Shown here: piece by piece, positions 1-7,189 of the stretch
Position numbering within the stretch: position 1 is the first letter of the stretch
Layout of the letters: the number at the start of each line of letters is the position of its first letter
Origin: Paludibacteraceae bacterium
Lineage (GTDB): Bacteria > Bacteroidota > Bacteroidia > Bacteroidales > Paludibacteraceae
NCBI GenBank assembly: GCA_024400125.1
Contig: JAKSNG010000013.1
Coordinates: 1-51,312, forward strand
Direction: 5' to 3'
Length of the DNA stretch: 51,312 bases
Notes under the pieces: generated by a model
The model's database searches: none
What the model saw: only the letters and a program-made list of their open reading frames with translations
What the model was told of the DNA's origin: nothing
Made by a program: the position numbers and the translations under genes

Positions 1-72
1 CAAGATAGCTTTGGACAGTTCTTTTTGTGCGGCTTTGGTCACGCACATAGATTTATTAAATTCGATTTGCAT
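1..72 (-). CDS. Partial ORF cut by the window edge
   Basis: An ATG at 70-72 opens a minus-strand frame of 24 codons that stays open to base 1. The visible N-terminus begins MQIEFNKSMCVTKAAQKEL and is basic and amphipathic. The ATG lies directly against the end of the heptamer array that follows the HNH gene, so it is probably cotranscribed with that gene. I do not recognise the family, and too little is visible to assign a role. Confidence 0.5.
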   Translation of the reverse strand, partial: MQIEFNKSMCVTKAAQKELSKAIL

Positions 73-108
73 AGTTGTTAGTTTTTAGTTGTTAGTTTTT
101 AGTTTTTT
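73..108 (-). repeat. Heptamer array at an HNH / next-gene junction
   Basis: On the minus strand this is a run of seven-base units of the form CTAAAAA and CTAACAA. It encodes the last residues of the HNH protein (KKLKTNN), contains its stop codon, and ends at the ATG of the next ORF. Similar 7-nt arrays occur at 3706-3737, 19714-19752 and 43331-43376 and inside btuB. Confidence 0.75.
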
Positions 109-609
109 GAGTCTCCGCAATTCTTTCGCCCTGCGGTAGTTCTCGGCAGGTGTTACCCATTCGAGATTGGAGGCGTGATTGTTGGTTGGGTTGCCGTCGA
201 TGTGGTCAACTTGCGTGCGGTCGAAAAATTCGCGTGTGCAGAAGTAGTACGCGACGAGAATATGCGTGCTAAACCTTTTTGTTCCACACGTCCTTGCGAA
301 ATTGACATTGGGGAAGTTGCGTTGGTTGGGTACGGTAATTTTAATAACCACAGTCAGATAGTTGTGTGCTCCTCCACGAAAAGCACCAGGGGCTTTTATC
401 TTATACTGCGGTCTTTCTGCAAAGATGTACTTTCCTCGATGGTTTCCTTCTCTACGCAAGATAAAGACCCGTCCGTCGTCGGTGACATAGCAGTTTGGGT
501 TATGGTCGAGCATAGGTCTGATACGCACACCCGGATTATGTTTGCGCCATTCTCGGAGCAGTCGCGGACGATTAAACTCGCGTTCACGGTTGTTTTCTTC
601 GCGTGTCAT
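85..609 (-). CDS. HNH endonuclease, phage or homing type
   Basis: The protein has 174 aa. Its C-terminal third holds a clear HNH signature, VDHIDGNPTNNHASNLEW, followed by VTPAEN, as in small HNH endonucleases of phages and mobile DNA. The middle contains a YVTDDGRVF segment of the kind found near the N-terminus of HNH/NUMOD-like homing enzymes. Family knowledge predicts metal-dependent cleavage of double-stranded DNA; the target cannot be read from sequence. The basic C-terminal tail KKLKTNN is encoded by a heptamer array and may be a late addition. It follows a 27-codon acidic ORF by 12 nt and seems to share its promoter at 827-858. It could be a remnant of a mobile element, as no integrase or structural phage gene is in view. 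Confidence 0.85.
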   Translation of the reverse strand: MTREENNREREFNRPRLLREWRKHNPGVRIRPMLDHNPNCYVTDDGRVFILRREGNHRGKYIFAERPQYKIKAPGAFRGGAHNYLTVVIKITVPNQRNFPNVNFARTCGTKRFSTHILVAYYFCTREFFDRTQVDHIDGNPTNNHASNLEWVTPAENYRRAKELRRLKKLKTNN

Positions 610-621
610 AGCAGTAGATGT

Positions 622-705
622 TTAGGAGTGTTCATCAAAATACGCTTCATCGACCCAATCCCAATAGGACTTGGTGGGTTGTTCTTGTTCTTCGTCTTCA
701 TACAT
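622..705 (-). CDS. Small acidic protein, 27 aa
   Basis: An ATG at 703-705 starts MYEDEEQEQPTKSYWDW and the frame ends at TAA 622-624, 12 nt before the HNH start. Composition is strongly acidic and aromatic (Tyr, Trp, Asp, Glu). It is the first ORF after a strong promoter (827-858). The leader of about 115 nt carries a perfect stem-loop, GCGGAG-GCT-CTCCGC, at 767-781. An overlapping frame with a different ATG (699-701) is less protein-like. I do not recognise a family. A role as a partner or inhibitor of the basic HNH protein is only a guess from charge and position. Confidence 0.5.
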   Translation of the reverse strand: MYEDEEQEQPTKSYWDWVDEAYFDEHS

Positions 706-826
706 AAAATAGTAAATCCCTCGTTGTTAGATGCCTTCAATCGGGGATATAAAAAAGAAAGCACCAGCGGAGAGCCTCCGCAGGCGTGAAAAGTCACCCT
801 TTGGACTGAACTCTCGAAATCCGGTG

Positions 827-858
827 CAAAAGTACTACAAAAAAAACGAAACATTGGG
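827..858 (-). promoter_or_regulatory. Promoter of the acidic ORF and HNH gene
   Basis: The minus strand has TACTTTTG at 827-834 followed by GCACC. The expected upstream TTTG position is imperfect because it lies inside the preceding terminator hairpin (839-880). Confidence 0.65.
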
Positions 859-880
859 AACGAGAAATTCCCGATGTTTT
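839..880 (-). terminator. Intrinsic terminator after the Cys-rich gene
   Basis: On the minus strand, AAACATCGGGAA and TTCCCAATGTTT form a stem, followed by CG and a run of eight T. It lies about 20 nt beyond the stop of the Cys-rich ORF and overlaps the upstream part of the next promoter. Confidence 0.75.
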
Positions 881-900
881 AGAAAATTTTATTACATTGC

Positions 901-1068
901 TTAGTGTTTAGAGCAGATTGAGCAGGGTCTTTTTTTCCATTTTATGTCGTTGTAGGGTACGGAAATGACATCGGCTTTGCATTTTTGCAGTCCGATGCAA
1001 GTAGAGTCTTTGTGGTAGCATTGGGCGTATTGTCCTGTGCAGATGAAGACGGGTTTGCAGCTAGTCAA
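901..1068 (-). CDS. Cys-rich, Ada-type metal-binding-like mini-protein
   Basis: The frame has 55 codons from a TTG at 1066-1068 to TAA at 901-903. It contains the pattern VFICTG.YAQCYHKDSTCIGL, then KCKADVISVPYND, then RPCSICSKH. This layout (Tyr-His near a Cys, a second Cys, then a closing Pro-Cys-x-x-Cys) is one I know from short Bacteroidota proteins and from C-terminal domains that resemble the zinc-binding part of Ada. Six Cys and two His make metal binding plausible. The TTG start overlaps the stop of the upstream ORF in its restored frame (TTGACTAG), which suggests translational coupling. No in-frame ATG is available. The reading frame is well supported by composition; the exact start is less certain. 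Confidence 0.6.
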   Translation of the reverse strand: MTSCKPVFICTGQYAQCYHKDSTCIGLQKCKADVISVPYNDIKWKKRPCSICSKH

Positions 1069-1337
1069 GAATATTGCGCTCCATGTTACGCACGCAATTT
1101 TTGATAAAGTCAGGGTCAGCGAGCGAATACCCCCCCCCCTAAAAACTTGACACCCTTCGCAGCGATGTATTTTGAGACACGAATACGGTAGCCGTATGAG
1201 CGGTTGGGTTCGAGTTGTTGTACGAGTTTGAAGATGGCGTATTGTTGGTTTTTGGTCATCGCGTCATCGGAGATAGAGCAGAACTTGATCCAAGTTCCGT
1301 CCTTAATCATTTGTTCGATGAGTTGATAGACTTTCAT
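1061..1337 (-). pseudogene. Small ORF frameshifted at a G10 run
   Basis: An ATG at 1335-1337 starts MKVYQLIEQMIKDGTWIK. As written, ten G on the minus strand (1130-1139) lead to a stop at 1116 after 73 residues. With nine G the frame continues as GYSLADPDFIKNCVRNMER and ends at TAG 1061-1063, giving 91 aa. The continuation looks like protein and ends exactly over the start of the Cys-rich ORF, so the longer frame is probably the functional one. I do not recognise the family. The gene has its own promoter at 1358-1389. The defect may be true phase variation, a fixed mutation or a homopolymer assembly error. Confidence 0.6.
1130..1139. repeat. G10/C10 homopolymer tract in a coding frame
   Basis: Ten consecutive C on the plus strand fall inside the ORF at 1061-1337. 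Loss of one base restores a longer frame. Other long G/C runs in the window are at 47065-47071 (7) and 48939-48947 (9), both also in accessory DNA. Confidence 0.85.
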
Positions 1338-1357
1338 TGCTTTTTCAAAAGATAGTG

Positions 1358-1389
1358 CAAAAGTACTGCTTTTTTTTGATATACACAAA
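1358..1389 (-). promoter_or_regulatory. Promoter of the G-tract ORF
   Basis: TTTGTGTATATCAAA lies upstream and TACTTTTG is at 1358-1365. The whole element spans the 32 nt seen at most promoters in this window. Confidence 0.8.
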
Positions 1390-1485
1390 TTTTTAGAGCA
1401 AAAAGTGTGATTTCCTGATTAAGCATCCTAATGGGAGATTGATACAAATGTCTTAATGAGGGGGAGAGACACGACGAACAAAATA

Positions 1486-1935
1486 CTACCGTTCCTCAAA
1501 GGTGCCGTCGGAATAGTAGATGATGATGCGAGTGATGGACTTAGATGGAACTGTAGGCTGAATAGGAGTTGCAGGTTTGGCAGAAGCAATGGAAGAGGCA
1601 ACCGCAGGCTGCTCCGTTCTATCAACCATAGACATATTAGACAACTCTGGTTTATCTAATGGCTTGACATCAAACAAAGTCTGCTCAACCGACTGACCAC
1701 CATTAGGACGGTACATCGATCCAACTCCTAATATCAACCAATCACTCGACACCGTACGAAAACGATTCAAAACGCGTTGTAATACTTCCAAACTGGGATT
1801 ATTACGACCAGACATAATGTTACTAATGGTTCCAGCCTGAATACCGACTTCCTGCGCAAACTGTTTAGCCGTCATATTTTCGGCTTCTATCAGTTGCTCA
1901 ATACGATTCCTTTCATTCATACGATTCTCATTCAC
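1486..1935 (-). CDS. XRE-family helix-turn-helix regulator
   Basis: The protein has 149 aa. Residues 10-65 form an XRE/Cro helix-turn-helix: MTAKQFAQEVGI, GTISNIMSGRNNPSLEVL, then a DWLILGVG closing motif typical of Bacteroidota regulators of this type. A low-complexity Pro/Ala/Ser linker leads to a conserved-looking C-terminal end, ITRIIIYYSDGTFEER, which many Bacteroidota XRE proteins share. Family knowledge predicts a dimeric DNA-binding repressor, often of its own gene or of mobile DNA. The promoter is at 1950-1981, and candidate dyads lie in the 1 kb upstream. The start at 1935 or the ATG five codons later are both possible. Confidence 0.85.
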   Translation of the reverse strand: MNENRMNERNRIEQLIEAENMTAKQFAQEVGIQAGTISNIMSGRNNPSLEVLQRVLNRFRTVSSDWLILGVGSMYRPNGGQSVEQTLFDVKPLDKPELSNMSMVDRTEQPAVASSIASAKPATPIQPTVPSKSITRIIIYYSDGTFEER

Positions 1936-1949
1936 TTAAAAAAACGCTG

Positions 1950-1981
1950 CAAAATTACGAAAACTTTTTCACATTTGCAAA
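1950..1981 (-). promoter_or_regulatory. Promoter of the XRE regulator
   Basis: TAATTTTG is at 1950-1957 and TTTG is 24 nt upstream. The transcription start would fall only about 8-10 nt before the first ATG. Confidence 0.75.
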
Positions 1982-2269
1982 TTTTATGAAAATTATTTAT
2001 AAATATCTTTTATTTCACACTTGTAAATAGCATATTCCACCCACTACACACTCCTCACAATACACAGAACGAAAAGACAAGTCTATTTATTACTTTATAT
2101 AATACACGTAATTATGCTGATATTTCGGCAGTTACAAATAAAACACACCCACAAAAAGACCACATTCACACCCAATCCCTATAATCACACAAATAACACA
2201 AAGTAACACTTTATATAAATTTGTTATCTGCTGATATTCCGCATTTTAGGCAAATTAGACCACTGCGAT

Positions 2270-2324
2270 GAAGGAATATGGAGTATGGAGTATGGAATAT
2301 AGACCGCTACGCTGAAGGAGTATG
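2270..2324 (+). repeat. Imperfect direct repeat, copy A
   Basis: The block begins GAAGGAATATGGAGTATG and includes AGACCGCTACGCTGAA. It is repeated at 2645-2686, where an internal 14-nt GGAGTAT duplication is missing. Confidence 0.75.
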
Positions 2325-2407
2325 TGTAGACTTAGGGGATGGGTGTCAATTGTGAAAAGTGTTGGGACGTTTTGCGTTCAAGTTTGTGAAAATCGGGTAT
2401 AAATATT

Positions 2408-2422
2408 TTGTGAAATTCACAA
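2408..2422. promoter_or_regulatory. Dyad TTGTGAA-A-TTCACAA, possible operator
   Basis: This is a perfect 7-bp inverted repeat around one base. Related half-sites (TTGTGAA, TTTCACA) occur nearby at 2348, 2383 and 2012. It may be an operator for the adjacent XRE protein; this is inference from proximity only. Confidence 0.35.
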
Positions 2423-2644
2423 AGTTTGCAAGTGTAATTTAGTTCACAGTTCTACGGCCACTCTACTCTATTTTTCGCGTTCGGCAACATGTTCGTAAGT
2501 ATTAATTAACACAAGTGCCTATTCCATCCGTCATAACTTACGACTACGCGATTACATCGCTTGTAAAGTAAGTAAGACGGACTACATAGACACCACACAA
2601 TGGCTGCACGCAGCCAAACAACACACTTCGTGTGAACACAAAAA

Positions 2645-2686
2645 GAAGGAATATGGAGTATAGACCGCTTCGCTGAAAGAGTATAG
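2645..2686 (+). repeat. Imperfect direct repeat, copy B
   Basis: This is the second copy of the block at 2270-2324 (GAAGGAATATGGAGTATAGA, then CCGCTTCGCTGAA). Confidence 0.75.
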
Positions 2687-2888
2687 ACAGTATTTTAGTG
2701 AACACAATGAAAAATAGTGTCGAGCGTAGCGAGTTGTTCAATTTGTGTACGGGCGATTAGACGTATCGAGTACTTTACGAGCGACAGAGTCGCGAAGTCG
2801 TATGAGAGACGTCATCGCACGGTAGTGTTAAAAAAATCACCCAAAAAGTACAATTATTTGATTAAAATCAAATTTTATACCCTATTTT

Positions 2889-2920
2889 CTTGCATATCTC
2901 AAAAATTTGTTGTAATTTTG
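2889..2920 (+). promoter_or_regulatory. Promoter of kdsB
   Basis: TTGCATATCTCAAA is followed by TAATTTTG at 2913-2920. The start codon is 28 nt downstream of the -7 box. Confidence 0.8.
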
Positions 2921-2947
2921 CACGCTTTTTTATAATAAGGAGAAAAT

Positions 2948-3721
2948 ATGCTTTTTGTTGGTATTATTCCTGCACGCTATGCAAGTACCCGATTCCCGGG
3001 TAAACCATTGGCTGATCTGAATGGGCAGCCAGTCATTGAGCATGTGTATAAACAGGCGAAGAAAGCACTCGACCTCGTCTATGTGGCTACTGACGATACA
3101 CGCATTGCTGATGCCGTTACCGCCTTCGGTGGTGAAGCCATCATGACCTCCCCTACTTGTCGCTGCGGTACCGAACGATGCGAAGAAGCTTTCCGCTCAT
3201 GGCTGCAATCGACATCCATGAACCGACACCAGGAAATAAATGACTTCGTCATTATCAATATACAAGGCGACGAACCGTTTATTCAACCGGAACAGATAGA
3301 AGCACTCAAACAATGCTTTGATAGTCCAAAGACACAGATTGCTACCCTCGTTAAACCCTATACGGCAGAAGACACACTCGAAGCACTGGAAAACCCCAAC
3401 ACACCCAAAGTCGCCATCGCTAACGGCGAAGCACTACTGTTCTCGCGCTCAGTCATACCGTATATGAGAGGTGTAGATAAAGCAGAATGGCTGCACAAAG
3501 GACAGTTCTATAAACATATAGGAATGTACGCGTATCGCGCAGACGTGCTACGCGAAATAACGCAACTGGCTCCTACACCACTCGAACAAGCCGAAAGCCT
3601 TGAGCAGTTGCGATGGCTGGAGAATGGCTACCATATCCGCGTGGGATTGACCAATATACAAACCATCGGCATCGATACGCCAGAGGATTTGGAAAAAGCA
3701 AGGCAGAAGACTAAAGACTAA
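2948..3721 (+). CDS. kdsB: 3-deoxy-manno-octulosonate cytidylyltransferase
   Basis: The 257-aa protein starts with the nucleotidyltransferase motif GIIPARYASTRFPGKPL (residues 5-21) and contains NIQGDEPFI (about 104-112). Both are diagnostic of CMP-Kdo synthetase. It couples CTP and Kdo to give CMP-Kdo and pyrophosphate in the cytosol, the activated sugar for the lipid A inner core. Length matches the family. The final residues RQKTKD and the stop codon lie in a 7-nt repeat array (3706-3737), so the tail may have drifted. It is followed after 42 nt by deoD in the same direction. Confidence 0.97.
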   Translation: MLFVGIIPARYASTRFPGKPLADLNGQPVIEHVYKQAKKALDLVYVATDDTRIADAVTAFGGEAIMTSPTCRCGTERCEEAFRSWLQSTSMNRHQEINDFVIINIQGDEPFIQPEQIEALKQCFDSPKTQIATLVKPYTAEDTLEALENPNTPKVAIANGEALLFSRSVIPYMRGVDKAEWLHKGQFYKHIGMYAYRADVLREITQLAPTPLEQAESLEQLRWLENGYHIRVGLTNIQTIGIDTPEDLEKARQKTKD

Positions 3722-3737
3722 AAACTAAATAACATAA
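3706..3737 (+). repeat. Heptamer array at the kdsB-deoD junction
   Basis: AGACTAA units (AGACTAA, AGACTAA, AAACTAA, then ATAAC) overlap the kdsB stop codon and run into the spacer before deoD. Confidence 0.7.
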
Positions 3738-3763
3738 TAACCTTTTTAATAAACACAACGATT

Positions 3764-4474
3764 ATGAAAGAAAACACCCCGACTCCACACATTGGAGCAC
3801 AGTACGGCGAAATCGCTAAAACAGTCATTATGGCTGGAGACCCATTACGTGCTAAATTGATGGCAGAAAGATTCTTAGAGAATCCTAAATTGGTCAACGA
3901 AGTACGTGGTATGCTATGCTATACCGGCATTTATCATGGCAAACAAGTTTCCGTAATGGGACACGGCATGGGAATACCTTCTATCGGTATCTATACCTAT
4001 GAGTTGTTCAACTTCTACGATGTAGACACAATCATTCGCGTTGGCTCATGCGGCGCACGTCAATACCACGTTCACGTGGGCGACTTAGTGATTGCACAAG
4101 GTTCATGCACCGACTCTAACTATGCAGAACAATTCCACTTGCCTGGCACTTACGCACCTATCGCAAACTTCGACCTCTGCCGTCGTGCTGTTGAGTCTTG
4201 CGAGAAATTTGGCTACACCTTCCACGTAGGAAATGTCTTCTCCGCTGACAGTTTCTATTGCGAAGATGATCGCAAAGTCAATTGGACCAAAATGGGCGTT
4301 TTAGCAGACGAAATGGAAGCACCTGCCCTCTACATGAACGCAGCACGTGCTGGCAAAAAAGCCCTCGTCATCTGCACCGTCAGTGACCATATCCTCACTG
4401 GCGAAGCAACCACCGCTGAAGAACGTCAAAACACCTTCACCAAAATGATGGATGTAGCATTTAGTTTGATCTAA
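3764..4474 (+). CDS. deoD: Purine nucleoside phosphorylase, DeoD type
   Basis: The 236-aa protein has the hexameric PNP pattern: GDPLRAK near residue 25 (phosphate), GMGIPSIGIYTYEL, RVGSCGA, the EMEA purine/ribose segment, and VSDHILTGE near the C-terminus, which carries the catalytic Asp. It splits purine (deoxy)ribonucleosides with phosphate to free base and (deoxy)ribose-1-phosphate for salvage in the cytosol. Length is normal. Its TAA shares one base with the ATG of the next gene, so the two are probably coupled. Confidence 0.97.
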   Translation: MKENTPTPHIGAQYGEIAKTVIMAGDPLRAKLMAERFLENPKLVNEVRGMLCYTGIYHGKQVSVMGHGMGIPSIGIYTYELFNFYDVDTIIRVGSCGARQYHVHVGDLVIAQGSCTDSNYAEQFHLPGTYAPIANFDLCRRAVESCEKFGYTFHVGNVFSADSFYCEDDRKVNWTKMGVLADEMEAPALYMNAARAGKKALVICTVSDHILTGEATTAEERQNTFTKMMDVAFSLI

Positions 4475-5223
4475 TGAAGAAAACGTTAATTATCCTACTC
4501 GCTCTTTTGCCCTTGTGTATCACTGCACAGGGGCAAAATGAGCAGTATAGTTCAGAACCTGAACCACAATACAGCACAACACGTGCAGGTGAACAACCTA
4601 AAACTAACAAAAAAGATAAGAAAATCTTAACCGGATTCTCCGGAGGAATGATGATTCACGGCGGTTATGCATTTTCCAGTAATCCACAAGAACTCTTCCG
4701 CAACGGAAGTTTCCCCACTACAGGCGAACAAATCAAGAACCTCCCCTCTGACGGGATGACACTCGGTTTGGGTGGTGCATTGCGCTTCCACTTAGTGGAT
4801 CACATCCACCTCGGCGGCGAAGGACACGTATCGACGATGCCTCTAATGAAGTCGGGCAGTAGTATTCGCATGGGTTGGGGAGGTGCATTGTGCGACTTCT
4901 ATGCTAATCTCGGCATAGTTCGCCCACTTATAGGTGTTGTCATCGGTGGCGGAACTATGAAACGACTTTATGTTCCCGAGAATGCAGAGAACGTAAAAGG
5001 AGACGTCACTTATAACGCATCCTACACCTCAACCTCGTTCTTTCTGTTAGACCCATACGTTGGAATAGAAATAGCATTAGGCAAAATGGCTCTATTCATC
5101 AAAGCCGACTACGCCTTACCCTTCGGTTCCAGCGGTTCGGTCTTACAGCAGAAAGTCTCCTGGAGCAATTTTATTACACCAAATGGACCACGCCTTTATG
5201 TCGGCGTGATGTTTGGTCACTAA
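4474..5223 (+). CDS. Predicted outer-membrane beta-barrel protein
   Basis: The 249-aa protein opens with a signal peptide (MKKTLIILLALLPLCITAQG) and a charged, low-complexity linker (residues 20-50). It continues with Gly-rich alternating strands typical of small Bacteroidota outer-membrane barrels (GGAMMIHGGYAF-like, LGLGGALRFHLVDHIHLGGE, PYVGIEIALGKMALF) and ends in an aromatic/His terminus (YVGVMFGH). I do not recognise a named family. It overlaps deoD by one base and is followed by yidC after 54 nt. A structural or porin-like role is inferred from composition only. Confidence 0.7.
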   Translation: MKKTLIILLALLPLCITAQGQNEQYSSEPEPQYSTTRAGEQPKTNKKDKKILTGFSGGMMIHGGYAFSSNPQELFRNGSFPTTGEQIKNLPSDGMTLGLGGALRFHLVDHIHLGGEGHVSTMPLMKSGSSIRMGWGGALCDFYANLGIVRPLIGVVIGGGTMKRLYVPENAENVKGDVTYNASYTSTSFFLLDPYVGIEIALGKMALFIKADYALPFGSSGSVLQQKVSWSNFITPNGPRLYVGVMFGH

Positions 5224-5277
5224 TACAACGAAAATAATACAAAAAAGATAACATACAATAAAGATTTACGAAACAGA

Positions 5278-7188
5278 ATGGATAAGAACACATGGGTCGG
5301 CTTCCTTTTAATAGCCGCTATCATTGTAGGATTTACAATGCTCAGTCGTCCGTCTAAAGAGGAACTGGCTGAGCGACAACGTAGAAATGACAGTATTGCT
5401 GCCGTTCGTCTTATGGAGCAAGAGGCACTTCGCCTCAGCGAAGAGGTCAATGCAACCCTCACCAATAACGAACCTACACAACAGTCACAAGAAGAGATTG
5501 ACCACCAGATTGCAGCCGTTTATGGTGATTTGGCACCCGCTGCTAAAGGCGAAAGTCAAGATGTGGTATTAGAGAACTCTAAACTCAAACTCTTTATCGG
5601 CACCAAAGGTGGTCGCATCGCACGCGCCGAACTCAAAGAATACAAAGCATACGGAGACAGTGTCAACAACCTTTGTCTCTTCCGCGGAGAAGAAGCATCG
5701 TTGTCATTCACACTCAACACCAATAATCAACGCATTGTTACCACTCAAAACCTCTACTTTGAGCCCATACAATCCGCTGACAGCGTGCTGATTATGCGTA
5801 TGAACACGGCGCAAGAAGACAGTTACTTAGACTTCGTCTATACCCTGCGCGCAGACGACTATCGCGTATTCTTCTCTATTCAACCGCACAACATGCAGAA
5901 CGTGCTCGCCCAGAACGTGAACGAACTGGAAATGCAGTGGAATCAACTTATCCCACAACAAGAACGCGGACGTAAGTTTGAAGAGCGCTATGCCGTACTG
6001 CAATATATGATGGTTGGTGGCGAACAGGAGCGTATGTCGGAGTCTAAACATGACCAACAAAACGAAAGCGCACGTGTACGCTGGATTGGCTACAAAGACC
6101 AATTCTTCTCAACCGTTATGCTGGCTGAAGATGGATTCTCGTCATCTATATTCGAATCTACTCCACAAAACGCGGCTTCACGATACATAAAAGCCTATAG
6201 CACTAAGACCAGTGTTGATTTTGATATCACGGGCAAAAAGAATACTAACTTTACCTATTTCTTCGTTCCCAACAACTACAACCTGCTCAAAGCATACGAC
6301 AAGAATAACTACAACGAACTATTCAATCTGCAAGAGTTAGTACTGCAAGGATGGCGTGTGATTATTTGGATTAACCAAATCTTCTCCTTCCCCGTCTTCG
6401 ATTGGCTGATGCGCACAGGATTACATATCGGATTAGTCATCCTGCTGATGACACTGATTATCAAACTGATTATCTTGCCGTTCGTCTTTGCTTCCTACAA
6501 GTCCAGCGCGAAGATGCGTGTGCTCAAACCACAAATGGACGAAATAAACGCTAAGTACCCTCCCGAAAAGATGCAAGAGCGTCAACGCGAGACAATGGCT
6601 TTATATCAGCGTGCAGGAGTGAGTCCTATGTCGGGATGTTTGCCCATGCTCTTCCAAATGCCTATATTGATGGCGATGTTCTGGTTTTTCCCAACAGCCA
6701 TCGAACTCCGCGGACAATCATTCTTATGGGCTGAGGATCTCTCTGCATACGACGCCATCATCACGTGGTCACACGCAATTCCACTCTTCGGAACCCACCT
6801 CAGTCTGTTCTGCTTGCTGATGACAGCGGTTAATATCATCTATACGCATATCACTATGCAGCAGCAAAATACCGACCCGAATATGAAGTTCATGAAGTAC
6901 ATGATGTATGCAATGCCACTCATGTTCCTCTTTATCTTCAATGACTACGCAGCAGGTTTGAGCTACTACTACTTCCTGAGTCTCTTACTCACCATCGTTC
7001 AAACGATGATTTTCCGCTGGTCTATTGACGACAAGAAACTGCTCGCAGAGATGGAAGCCAATGCGAAAAAGAAAGCCGCTAATCCATCCAAACGCTCTGG
7101 TTTCATGGCTCGTTTAGAGAAAATGCAACAAGAGCAACAACGTATGGCTCGCGAACAAGCCAAAGCGCAAGCTAAGAGAATGCGATAA
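5278..7188 (+). CDS. yidC: Membrane protein insertase YidC
   Basis: The 636-aa protein has one N-terminal membrane segment (about residues 7-22), a large periplasmic domain to about residue 350, and a C-terminal five-helix core with FPVFDWLMRTGLHIGLVIL, then YKSSAKMRVLKPQM, and GVSPMSGCLPMLFQMPI. This is the Gram-negative YidC layout with normal Bacteroidota length. It inserts and folds inner-membrane proteins, alone or with SecYEG. The C-terminus is a basic, Lys/Ala/Gln-rich tail typical of ribosome contact. It is followed after 1 nt by the DUF2520 gene. Confidence 0.97.
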   Translation: MDKNTWVGFLLIAAIIVGFTMLSRPSKEELAERQRRNDSIAAVRLMEQEALRLSEEVNATLTNNEPTQQSQEEIDHQIAAVYGDLAPAAKGESQDVVLENSKLKLFIGTKGGRIARAELKEYKAYGDSVNNLCLFRGEEASLSFTLNTNNQRIVTTQNLYFEPIQSADSVLIMRMNTAQEDSYLDFVYTLRADDYRVFFSIQPHNMQNVLAQNVNELEMQWNQLIPQQERGRKFEERYAVLQYMMVGGEQERMSESKHDQQNESARVRWIGYKDQFFSTVMLAEDGFSSSIFESTPQNAASRYIKAYSTKTSVDFDITGKKNTNFTYFFVPNNYNLLKAYDKNNYNELFNLQELVLQGWRVIIWINQIFSFPVFDWLMRTGLHIGLVILLMTLIIKLIILPFVFASYKSSAKMRVLKPQMDEINAKYPPEKMQERQRETMALYQRAGVSPMSGCLPMLFQMPILMAMFWFFPTAIELRGQSFLWAEDLSAYDAIITWSHAIPLFGTHLSLFCLLMTAVNIIYTHITMQQQNTDPNMKFMKYMMYAMPLMFLFIFNDYAAGLSYYYFLSLLLTIVQTMIFRWSIDDKKLLAEMEANAKKKAANPSKRSGFMARLEKMQQEQQRMAREQAKAQAKRMR

Positions 7189-7189
7189 A

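Larger units (their letters stand above)
1982..2888. other. Geneless intergenic region, about 0.9 kb
   Basis: No frame here looks like protein on either strand. The region holds two copies of a diverged block (2270-2324 and 2645-2686), a 15-bp dyad (2408-2422), and several loosely related TTGTGAA or TTCACA words. The stretch at 2378-2440 resembles, in inverted orientation, the promoter region of the XRE gene. It could be decayed coding DNA or a regulatory or recombination region. Confidence 0.6.

Noticed and set aside
175..789. 204-codon plus-strand frame at the left end
   Set aside because: It is the antisense of the HNH gene and the acidic ORF; composition is not protein-like and it crosses their regulatory elements.
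606..854. 82-codon minus-strand frame MFRFF...
   Set aside because: It reads through the promoter and leader hairpin; the 27-aa frame in another phase is more protein-like and has a better start.
2544..2935. Frames of 65-72 codons in the geneless zone
   Set aside because: They are low-complexity, basic or Phe-rich, lack promoters and overlap repeats.
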